Shown here in pieces: positions 44,721-52,291 of a stretch of DNA of 64,000 bases. How positions within the stretch are numbered: position 1 is the first letter of the stretch; the number at the start of each line of letters is the position of its first letter. A model generated the notes under the pieces. It had not been told where the DNA came from. It did not search any database and saw only the letters and a program-made list of their open reading frames with translations. Both the position numbers and the translations under genes were made by a program. This stretch comes from Methylobacterium oryzihabitans (lineage in GTDB: Bacteria > Pseudomonadota > Alphaproteobacteria > Rhizobiales > Beijerinckiaceae), in NCBI RefSeq assembly GCF_004004555.2, contig NZ_SACP01000028.1:1-64000 (forward strand). Reading direction: 5' to 3'.

Positions 44721-45752
44721 TCACGCCAGCCCCGGATCGATCACCCGCGGCTCGGCGAGCCAGGACGGCACCGGCAGGTCGCGCGCGCGCAGGAAGCCGG
44801 GATCGAACAGCTTCGAGGCGTAGCGGGCGCCGCCGTCGCACAGGATGGTCACCACCGTGTGGCCGGGTCCGAGGCGGCGGGCGAGGCGGATCGCGCCGGC
44901 GACGTTGATCCCCGACGAGCCGCCGAGGCACAGGCCCTCCTCGGCGAGCAGGCCGAAGACCAGCGGCAGCGCCTCGGCGTCGGAGATCTCGTCGCTCACG
45001 TCGGGCCGGAAGCCGTCGAGGTTGCCGGTGATCCGGCCCTGGCCGATGCCCTCGGTGATCGAGTTGCCCTCGGCCTTCAGAATGCCGGTGGCGTAGTGGC
45101 GGTGCAGCGCCGAACCCTGCGGGTCGGCGAGCCCGATCGTGACGTTCGGGTTGCGCGCCCGCAGCGCCGCGGCGACGCCGGCGAGCGTGCCGCCGGTGCC
45201 CGCCGCGCAGACGAAGCCGTCGACCCGGCCGCCGGTCGCGTCCCAGATCTCCGGCCCGGTCGTGGCGACGTGGGCGTCGCGGTTGGCCGTGTTGTCGAAC
45301 TGGTCGGCGAAGAACGCCCCGCCCGGCTCGGTGGCGGCGAGCCGCCCGGCGAGGCGGCCGGCGACCCTGACGTAGTTGTTCGGGTTGGCGAACGGTACCG
45401 CCGGCACCTCGACGAGGCTCGCTCCGGCGAGCCGCAGGGCCAGCTTCTTCTCGGCCGATTGCGTCTCGGGGATCACGATCACCGTGCGGTAGCCGCGGGC
45501 GGCCGCCACCATCGCGAGGCCGATGCCGGTATTGCCCGCCGTGCCCTCGACGATGGTGCCGCCGGGCCGGATCCGCCCGTCGCGCTCCGCCGCCTCGACC
45601 ATCGACAGGGCGGCGCGGTCCTTCACCGACCCGCCGGGATTCATGAACTCGGCCTTGCCGAGGATCGTGCAGCCGGTCTCCTCCGAGGCCCGGCGCAGCC
45701 GGATCAGCGGCGTGCCGCCGATCGCGGAGAGGACGTCGGATGTCACGGTCAT
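44721..45752 (-). CDS. PLP-dependent cysteine synthase-family protein
   Basis: A 343-residue fold-type-II PLP enzyme. The PLP lysine is in NPGGSVKDRAAL (residue about 44), the phosphate loop is GTGGT near 180, and the substrate loop reads GTAGNTGIGLA where typical O-acetylserine sulfhydrylases have TSGNTG. It is annotated as cysteine synthase A in most alphaproteobacteria; the Ala in place of Ser means cystathionine-beta-synthase-like or related chemistry is possible. It should make cysteine or a related amino acid. ATG 45752. Confidence 0.9.
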   Translation of the reverse strand: MTVTSDVLSAIGGTPLIRLRRASEETGCTILGKAEFMNPGGSVKDRAALSMVEAAERDGRIRPGGTIVEGTAGNTGIGLAMVAAARGYRTVIVIPETQSAEKKLALRLAGASLVEVPAVPFANPNNYVRVAGRLAGRLAATEPGGAFFADQFDNTANRDAHVATTGPEIWDATGGRVDGFVCAAGTGGTLAGVAAALRARNPNVTIGLADPQGSALHRHYATGILKAEGNSITEGIGQGRITGNLDGFRPDVSDEISDAEALPLVFGLLAEEGLCLGGSSGINVAGAIRLARRLGPGHTVVTILCDGGARYASKLFDPGFLRARDLPVPSWLAEPRVIDPGLA

Positions 45753-45817
45753 GGCGTCGCCCCGGATCGCGCAAGGGACGCGGTGATCGCGCGGAATCGC
45801 ACGGCCGGCAAGCCGTC

Positions 45818-46951
45818 CTATTGCGGCGCCCGCTCGGTGCCGAGATGCTTGTCGAGGAACGCCGCGATCTCGCCGAACACCTCGCGGGTCTCGGGCGCGT
45901 CGGGGTCGAACAGGTACTGGGCGTGGCTCATGCCCTCGAACACCTGGAGCGACGCCTCGACCCCGGCCTGGCGCAGCTTGCGGTGGGTGCGCACGGTGTT
46001 GGACAGGAACAGGTCGCGGGTGCCGGTGGTCAGGATCGTCGGCGGCAGGCCGCGCAGGTCGCCGTAGATCGGCGAGAGCTGCGGGTCCTTCAGGTCGCGG
46101 CCGGCGGCGTAGAGCGCCGCGGCGCGGTTGAGGTAGCCGTCATAGGAGACCAGCACGTTGTCGAGCCACTCGTTGGCCTTGTAGCTGTCGCCGGTCTCGG
46201 TGAGGTCGGACCACGGCGTGCCGGGCGCGATCGCGGCGGGCAGGCTCACGCCCTCCTGGCGCGCCCGCAGCATCAGGGCCAGCGTCATGCCGCCGCCGGT
46301 CGAGGTGCCGAACACCGCCATGTTCTCGGGCCGCTGAAGGGTCAGCGCCGCCTTCCACACCGCCATCGCGTCGTCCATCGCCGCGGGGTAGGGGGCGTCG
46401 GGCGGCATGCGGTAGTCGAACGAGATCACGGTGAACTTGCCGAAGGCCGCCATCAGCACCGCCTCCAGGGTGCCGGCCTCGCCCGGGTTGTAGACGTAGC
46501 CGCCGCCGTGGATGTGGACGAGCAGGCGGTTGCGGTTGCGCTCCGGCACCTCCCTGGGGGCGATGATCCAGGCGCGCACCCCGCCGATCACCTCCGGCGT
46601 CGCCACCACGCCGAGGCGCTCGCGCAGGGCCGGCAGGGAGGCCGCCGTCTGGGCGGCGAGCCTGCCGACCAGCGCCTTCCACTCGGCCGGGCCGGCGGGG
46701 TCGGCGTTCCAGGCCGGGCTGCGATAGGGCGCGGCGATCGCCGCCTGGAGTTCCGGGCTCACCGTGCCGGGCACCGGGATCCGGCGGCCCGGCACGGTGC
46801 GCGGCCCGGGCTTGTCGTTGGCGGCGCTCTGGGCCGCCTCCAGCCGGGCGAAGTCGGGGGCGCTCGCGGCCGGCGGCGGCGCCTGGGTTTGAGCGTGGGC
46901 GGGAGCCGCGGCGAGGAGGAGCGCGAGGGCCAGGCGGCGCGAAGGGGTCAC
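45818..46951 (-). CDS. Exported alpha/beta hydrolase (HSL-type esterase)
   Basis: A 377-residue hydrolase with a signal peptide (RRLALALLLAAAPAHAQ). Oxyanion motif HIHGGGYVYNPG, nucleophile elbow FGTSTGGGMTL, Asp in TTGTRDLFLSNTV and His in EGMSHAQYLFD complete the catalytic triad of the hormone-sensitive-lipase family. It likely cleaves small esters in the periplasm. GTG 46951 places the signal peptide at the start; the frame is open upstream. Confidence 0.9.
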   Translation of the reverse strand: MTPSRRLALALLLAAAPAHAQTQAPPPAASAPDFARLEAAQSAANDKPGPRTVPGRRIPVPGTVSPELQAAIAAPYRSPAWNADPAGPAEWKALVGRLAAQTAASLPALRERLGVVATPEVIGGVRAWIIAPREVPERNRNRLLVHIHGGGYVYNPGEAGTLEAVLMAAFGKFTVISFDYRMPPDAPYPAAMDDAMAVWKAALTLQRPENMAVFGTSTGGGMTLALMLRARQEGVSLPAAIAPGTPWSDLTETGDSYKANEWLDNVLVSYDGYLNRAAALYAAGRDLKDPQLSPIYGDLRGLPPTILTTGTRDLFLSNTVRTHRKLRQAGVEASLQVFEGMSHAQYLFDPDAPETREVFGEIAAFLDKHLGTERAPQ

Positions 46952-47042
46952 GGGCGAGGTTCTGCTTCTGCGGGCGCGGACGATGAATTTTCTGTGGAGA
47001 CAGGCATGCCTTCGCGCGGGCCGCAGGGCAAGCCCGTCCGCC

Positions 47043-47088
47043 TCATGCGAGTTCCGACCGATCGCTTCGCGATACGGACATCGTATCA
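47043..47088 (-). repeat. Family A miniature element, copy A6
   Basis: Only the termini and a short middle remain: minus strand TGATACGATGTCCGTATCGC to the CATGA end. Its first TGA (47086-47088) is the stop codon of radA. Confidence 0.6.
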
Positions 47089-48534
47089 CTCGTCCGGCTC
47101 GTAGGCCGCCGGCCGGTTGCGTCGGCCGATCCGGCCGCCGCCTGCGCTGGCAACGCCTGCGCTGGCAACGCCAGCCACGAGGTCGGCGATGTGGCGCAGC
47201 GACTCCGCCGGCAGCCCGCCGCGCTCCCCGGGCTCGCCGCGCCCCTGGGGCATCAGCGCCCGGGCGAAGCCGAGCTTCTGCGCCTCCTTGAGCCGCGCCG
47301 GGGCCTGCGCCACCGGGCGGATCGCCCCCGACAGGCCGACCTCGCCGAAATACACCGTCTCGGACGGCAGCGGCGTGCCCGACAGCGACGAGACCAGGGC
47401 CGCCGCCACCGCGAGGTCGGCCGCCGGCTCGGTGATGCGCAGGCCCCCCGCGACGTTGAGGTAGACGTCGTGGGCGCCGAGCCGCAGCCCGGCATGGGCC
47501 TCCAGCACCGCGAGCACCATCGAGAGGCGGTTGGGGTCCCAGCCGACCACCGCCCGGCGCGGCATGCCGAGCGCCGAGGGCGCGACGAGGGCCTGGATCT
47601 CGACCAGCAGCGGGCGCGTGCCCTCCATGCCGGCGAAGACCGCGGTGCCGGGCGCCGCGAGGTCGCGCCCGGCGAGGAACAGGGCGGAGGGGTTCGGCAC
47701 CTCGGCCAGTCCGCCGTCGGTCATCTCGAACACCCCGATCTCGTCGGTGGGGCCGAAGCGGTTCTTCACCGCCCGCAGGATGCGGAAATGGTGGCCCTGG
47801 TCGCCCTCGAACGAGGCGACCGCATCGACCATGTGCTCGACGACCCGGGGTCCTGCGATCTGCCCGTCCTTGGTGACGTGGCCGACCAGGATGACGGCGG
47901 TGCCGGTGGTCTTGGCGAAGCGGATCAGCGCCTGGGCCGAGCCCCGCACCTGCGTGACCGTGCCGGGTGCGGAATCCACCGTCTCGGTCCACATCGTCTG
48001 GATCGAGTCGATGATCGCCAGTCCCGGCGGACGGCCCTGGCCGAGGGTCGTGACGATGTCCTCGACGTTGGTCTCGGCGGCGAGTTCCACCGGTGCCCCG
48101 GCGAGCCCGAGGCGCTCGGCCCGCAGCCGCACCTGCCCGACCGCCTCTTCGCCGGAGATGTAGGCGACCCGCTCGCCGCTTTGCGCCATCGCGGCCGAGG
48201 CCTGCATCAGCAGGGTCGACTTGCCGATGCCGGGATCACCCCCGAGCAGGATGACCGACCCGCGCACGAAGCCGCCGCCGGTCACGCGGTCGAGTTCGGC
48301 GATGCCCGAGGCGGTGCGCGGCGCCTCCTTGGCCTCGCCGGTCAGCCCTTCGAGCGGGAACACCCGCCCGCGTGCCCGGCCCGGCCGCGTCGCCGCCGGC
48401 CCGGTGGCGGGGCCGGCCGCCGCGGTCTCCTCGACGATCGTGTTCCAGCCGTTGCAGGCCTCGCAGCGCCCGCGCCAGCGGTTGTAGACCGCGCCGCAGG
48501 ACTGGCAGACGAAGGTCTGGTGGGACTTGGCCAT
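47086..48534 (-). CDS. radA: DNA repair protein RadA
   Basis: A 482-residue RecA/Lon-like DNA recombination protein. The N-terminal zinc finger is CQSCGAVYNRWRGRCEACNGW (residues 9-29), Walker A is GGDPGIGKSTLL, the RadA motif KNRFG follows, and a Lon-like C-terminal domain extends to about 455. Near the C-terminus a 15-base tandem duplication (47140-47169) encodes VASAGVASAG. It promotes branch migration of recombination intermediates. The stop TGA is the first bases of a small family A element. Confidence 0.97.
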   Translation of the reverse strand: MAKSHQTFVCQSCGAVYNRWRGRCEACNGWNTIVEETAAAGPATGPAATRPGRARGRVFPLEGLTGEAKEAPRTASGIAELDRVTGGGFVRGSVILLGGDPGIGKSTLLMQASAAMAQSGERVAYISGEEAVGQVRLRAERLGLAGAPVELAAETNVEDIVTTLGQGRPPGLAIIDSIQTMWTETVDSAPGTVTQVRGSAQALIRFAKTTGTAVILVGHVTKDGQIAGPRVVEHMVDAVASFEGDQGHHFRILRAVKNRFGPTDEIGVFEMTDGGLAEVPNPSALFLAGRDLAAPGTAVFAGMEGTRPLLVEIQALVAPSALGMPRRAVVGWDPNRLSMVLAVLEAHAGLRLGAHDVYLNVAGGLRITEPAADLAVAAALVSSLSGTPLPSETVYFGEVGLSGAIRPVAQAPARLKEAQKLGFARALMPQGRGEPGERGGLPAESLRHIADLVAGVASAGVASAGGGRIGRRNRPAAYEPDE

Positions 48535-48670
48535 GGCTGCCCGAGGGTGGGGCGACGGAGGGCCGCCCGGGGTGTTCCCGATATGTCCTGACGGCCGGCT
48601 GCTTGCAACCGGCCCCGACCGCGGGGGCGCCCCGGAGAGGGCGCGGATTCTCCTGCGACCGTCGGATTCT

Positions 48671-48874
48671 CCAGGGCAATCGGGTGAAGCCCGATGGCCC
48701 TGGGTTTCTTGCTTGGCCTCAGGCGCCGGCGGCCGCGCGCGACACGCCGTGTCGCCGCGACCTTGGCTTCGCTCCGCTCTGCGTCCGGGAGGACATTCGT
48801 CCTCCCGGACCCGCTGCGCGGGGCGCTCTTCGCGCCCGCCGGATCGACAATCGGGTTTCACCCGATTGCCCTGT
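48671..48874 (-). repeat. Family B dispersed element, copy B2
   Basis: Reverse copy of the element at 28226-28378, longer by a second terminal hairpin. From left: GGGCAATCGGGTGAAGCCCG hairpin, CCTGGGTTTCTTGCTTGG, CCTCAGGCGCC, GGCTTCGCTCCGCTCTGCG, GGGAGGACATTCGTCCTCCC, GCGGGGCGCTCTTCGCGCCC and the second CAATCGGGTTTCACCCGATTG hairpin. It fills much of the 500-base gap between radA and the next gene; the rest of the gap (48535-48670, 48875-49033) has no gene and no clear signal beyond AAGGAG before the next GTG. Confidence 0.8.
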
Positions 48875-49033
48875 CGGATTCTCGCTCCTGGCTCGACCCG
48901 TGGCGGGATGTCCTTTACGGGACGTCGCCGTCCCGGCTTCCACGAACCTGCCGCGGGCAAGGTAGCCGGCGCGTGCCTCGGAGCCTGCCCGCTCCCGGCG
49001 GCCCCGCGCCGCGAACCTGCAAGGAGCCCGCCC

Positions 49034-49741
49034 GTGATCCCCTGGGTCCAGCTCGGTACCGGCACCGTCCCGGGGGAGGACGGCACCCTGCGCCTGATGC
49101 GGCGCGGCGACGAATTCGCGATCGTCATCGGCCAGAACGAGCTGATGAACAGCCGGCGCAGCGGCTCGGAGGTCGCCCTGGCCGAGATCGCCTGCGGGCG
49201 CCTGCGCGAGCGGCCGCGGGCGGCGGTGCTGATCGGCGGGCTCGGGATGGGCTTCACCCTCCGGGCCGCCCTGGCGGTCCTGCGGCCCGACGCCCGCGTG
49301 GTGGTGGCCGAACTGGTGCCGGCGGTGGTCGAATGGGCCCGCGGGCCGCTCGGCCCCCTGTTCGCCGGCAGCCTCGACGACCCGCGGGTCGAGGTGCGCG
49401 AGACCGACGTGTTCGACGCCCTGGCGGCCGGCCGGGACGGCTACGACGCGATCCTGCTCGACGTCGACAACGGCCCGGAGGGACTGCTGCGCGAGGAGAA
49501 CGACCGGCTCTACGACGCCGGCGGCCTGGCCCGCGCGGGGGCGCGGCTGCGGCCCGGCGGCATCCTGGGGATCTGGTCGGAGGGACCCCAGGACGCCTTC
49601 GCGGGCCGGTTGCGGCGCTGCGGCTTCGCGGTCGAGGAGATCCGCGTGCCGGCGAGCGCCGGGCGCGGGCGGCGGCACGTCGTCTGGCTCGCGACCCGGG
49701 CCGGAGACGGCCAGGCGCCCCGGCGGCCCGCACGGCGGTAG
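49034..49741 (+). CDS. Spermidine-synthase-like methyltransferase-fold protein
   Basis: A 235-residue SAM-fold protein of the polyamine-synthase-like group: motif I AVLIGGLGMGFTLRAALAVL, then VVVAELVPAVVEWARG, and DAILLDVDNGPEGLL. There is no N-terminal membrane part. Such proteins are annotated as spermidine synthase but most lack the substrate residues; actual activity is unknown. GTG 49034 with AAGGAG eight bases upstream is chosen over an upstream ATG. Confidence 0.85.
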   Translation: MIPWVQLGTGTVPGEDGTLRLMRRGDEFAIVIGQNELMNSRRSGSEVALAEIACGRLRERPRAAVLIGGLGMGFTLRAALAVLRPDARVVVAELVPAVVEWARGPLGPLFAGSLDDPRVEVRETDVFDALAAGRDGYDAILLDVDNGPEGLLREENDRLYDAGGLARAGARLRPGGILGIWSEGPQDAFAGRLRRCGFAVEEIRVPASAGRGRRHVVWLATRAGDGQAPRRPARR

Positions 49742-50132
49742 AAGCGCCACCTTTCCGAAAGTTCACGATCCGGAGACGCGGGCGTAAGCCGGCGCCCGCT
49801 ACACAGGGAGCGTCGCCGGAGCGGGCGGCGTCGCCTCCCCCCAGCACAGGCGCCGCACCGCTCGGGCCCGCGCATCCTCCGCCGATCCGGCGGAGGATGC
49901 GCTCCCCAGGATCCGGGCAGCCCCTGCTCGGAGGGCCGCGAGGCCGCCGCATCCTCACTCGTCGCCCCCACGAGGATCGGCGGTCCGGCCCGGCAGGCCG
50001 GGTGCCCCCCACCCGGCCTGCCGCCCTCCGGCGAAGCCCGACGCGGCGGCAAGCCCCCGGCCGCCCGTCGGGCCATTTTGGGACGTCGCCCCGACGAATC
50101 CGGTGCCCACTTTCGCAAGGGCGTGCGCTACA
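49742..50132. other. Intergenic region with two perfect hairpins
   Basis: No gene in this 391-base gap. A 14-bp perfect stem CGCATCCTCCGCCG/CGGCGGAGGATGCG with a three-base loop is at 49871-49901, and a 13-bp stem GGCAGGCCGGGTG/CACCCGGCCTGCC with a five-base loop is at 49992-50022. They may terminate the preceding gene or act in the leader of the two-component operon; the sequence otherwise shows nothing. Confidence 0.55.
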
Positions 50133-50834
50133 ATGCCGGAAATGCGCCTTCTCATCATCGAGGACGACCGCGAGGCGGCGTCCTACCTCTCCAAGGCCTT
50201 CCGGGAAGCCGGCCACGTCGCCGACCTCGCCCATGACGGCCTCGACGGCTACGCGATGGCCCGCGAGGGCGACTACGACGTGCTCGTGGTCGACCGGATG
50301 CTGCCGAAGCTCGACGGCCTGTCGCTGATCCGCTCCCTGCGCGAGCAGGAGGTCGGCACGCCGGTGCTGATCCTCTCGGCCCTCGGGCAGGTCGACGACC
50401 GGGTCAAGGGCCTGCGGGCGGGCGGCGACGACTACCTGCCCAAGCCCTACGCCTTCTCCGAGCTGCTCGCCCGCAGCGAGGTGCTGGCGCGCCGCCGCGG
50501 CTCGGCCTCGGCCGGGGCCGAGCCCACCGCCTACCGGGTCGGCGACCTCGAACTCGACCGCCTGTCGCACCGGGTCACCCGGGCCGGCCAGGAGATCGTG
50601 CTCCAGCCGCGGGAATTCCGGCTGCTCGAATACCTCATGCGCCATGCCGGGCAGGTCGTCACCCGCACGATGCTGCTGGAGCACGTCTGGGACTACCATT
50701 TCGACCCGCAGACCAACGTCATCGACGTCCACGTCTCGCGCCTGCGCGCCAAGATCGACAAGGGCTTCGAGCGGGCGATGATCCACACCGTGCGGGGGGC
50801 CGGCTACATGGTGCGGGCCGGCGGCGAGGCGTGA
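50133..50834 (+). CDS. OmpR/PhoB-family response regulator
   Basis: A 233-residue response regulator. Receiver: acidic pair E10-D11-D12 and phospho-acceptor D54 in VVDRMLPKLDG, Lys in LPKPYAF; winged-helix output domain from about 130 with LQPREFRLLEYLMRHAG and DPQTNVIDVHVSRLRAKIDK. Two ATGs (50133, 50142) are possible; 50133 is used since AAGGG is 11 bases upstream. The stop overlaps the kinase start by four bases. Confidence 0.93.
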   Translation: MPEMRLLIIEDDREAASYLSKAFREAGHVADLAHDGLDGYAMAREGDYDVLVVDRMLPKLDGLSLIRSLREQEVGTPVLILSALGQVDDRVKGLRAGGDDYLPKPYAFSELLARSEVLARRRGSASAGAEPTAYRVGDLELDRLSHRVTRAGQEIVLQPREFRLLEYLMRHAGQVVTRTMLLEHVWDYHFDPQTNVIDVHVSRLRAKIDKGFERAMIHTVRGAGYMVRAGGEA

Positions 50835-52291
50835 GCGCCCCGGCCGCGTTCGATCCGGCGCCGCGCCGGGAATCCCCTCCGGAGCCGCGCCCGGACGGGG
50901 CGTGGACGCGGCTGTCGACGCTGTTTCGCACCACCGCGTTCAAGCTCTCCCTCGTCTACCTCGCGGTCTTCGCCGCCTTCGCGTTCTTCGTCCTCGGCTA
51001 CGTCGCCTGGAACGCCCGCCGGGTGCTCGACGACCAGATCGTCTCGACCATCGAGGCCGAGATCAGCGGGCTGTCGGACCAGTACGCCGCCGGCGGCCTG
51101 CGCCGGCTCGTCGCGGTGGTCGAGCGGCGCTCGCGCGAGCCCGGCGCCTCGCTCTACCTCGTCACCACCCCGGCCGGGGAGCACGTCGCCGGCAACGTCG
51201 AGGCGCTGCCGCCCGGCGTGCTCGCCGAGCCCGGCCAGACCGAGACCGCCTACGGCCGCGGAACCGACGGCGACAGCCTGACCCACCGGGCGATCGTGCG
51301 CATCTTCACCCTGCCGGGGGGCTTCCGCCTGCTGGTCGGGCGCGACGTCGACGAGCGCGACCGCCTGCGGGCGGTGATCGCCCGGGCCTTCGGCTGGTCG
51401 CTGCTCCTCGTCGTCGGCCTCGGCTTCCTCGGCAGCCTGTTCATCGCCCGCCGGGTGCTCAAGCGGGTCGACGACATGACGGGCATCACCCGCGGCATCA
51501 TGGCGGGCGACCTCGACGGCCGCCTCGCCCTCGCCGGCACCGGCGACGAGCTGGACCGTCTCGCCCGCAACCTCAACGCGATGCTCGACCGCATCGGCGA
51601 GCTGATGCGCGGCATGCGCGAGGTCTCCGACAACATCGCCCACGACCTCAAGACGCCGCTGACGCGCCTGCGCAACAAGGCCGACGCGGCGCTCGGCTCC
51701 GACGACCCGGCGGTGCTGCGCGCCGCGCTCGAAGCCACGATCGAGGAGAGCGACAACCTGATCCGGGTGTTCAACGCGCTCCTGATGATCGCCCGGCTGG
51801 AGGCCGGCAGCAGCCGCGCCGACCTCGCGGATTTCGACGCCGGCGCGGTCGCCCTCGAGGTCGCGGAGTTGTACGAAGCGGTGGCGGAGGAGCGCGGGGT
51901 GACGGTGACGGCGCAGGCCGCCCCGGGCCTCGTCGTCCACGGGAGCCGCGAGCTGATCGGGCAGGCGATGGCGAACCTGATCGACAACGCCCTGAAATAC
52001 GGCGCCGGCGGCGAGCCGGTCGTCGCCGTCTCGGCCGCCCGCGACGGCGACGCCGTGGTGCTGGCGGTGGCCGATCGCGGCCCCGGCATCCCGGAGGAGG
52101 ACCGCGCCCGGGTGCTCGGCCGCTTCGTCCGTCTGGAGACCGCCCGCAGCCGTCCCGGCTTCGGCCTCGGGCTCAGCCTCGTCGCGGCCATCGCCCGCCT
52201 GCACGACGGTGCGCTCCTGATCGAGGACCACGGGCCGGGCCTGCGCGCGGTGCTGCGCCTGCCGGCGGCCCCCGCCCCGGAGGCCCCGTGA
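50831..52291 (+). CDS. Sensor histidine kinase
   Basis: A 486-residue membrane kinase: membrane segment around 38-60, a periplasmic part of about 105 residues, second membrane segment around 175-205, HAMP (ARRVLKRVDDMTGITRGIMA), dimerisation helix with H271 in NIAHDLKTPLTRLRN, and ATPase motifs NLIDNALKYGAGG, DRGPGIPEEDR and GFGLGLSLV. GTG 50831 overlaps the regulator stop, and the stop overlaps glnE (GTGA), so the three genes are translationally coupled. The signal is unknown. Confidence 0.94.
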   Translation: MSAPAAFDPAPRRESPPEPRPDGAWTRLSTLFRTTAFKLSLVYLAVFAAFAFFVLGYVAWNARRVLDDQIVSTIEAEISGLSDQYAAGGLRRLVAVVERRSREPGASLYLVTTPAGEHVAGNVEALPPGVLAEPGQTETAYGRGTDGDSLTHRAIVRIFTLPGGFRLLVGRDVDERDRLRAVIARAFGWSLLLVVGLGFLGSLFIARRVLKRVDDMTGITRGIMAGDLDGRLALAGTGDELDRLARNLNAMLDRIGELMRGMREVSDNIAHDLKTPLTRLRNKADAALGSDDPAVLRAALEATIEESDNLIRVFNALLMIARLEAGSSRADLADFDAGAVALEVAELYEAVAEERGVTVTAQAAPGLVVHGSRELIGQAMANLIDNALKYGAGGEPVVAVSAARDGDAVVLAVADRGPGIPEEDRARVLGRFVRLETARSRPGFGLGLSLVAAIARLHDGALLIEDHGPGLRAVLRLPAAPAPEAP

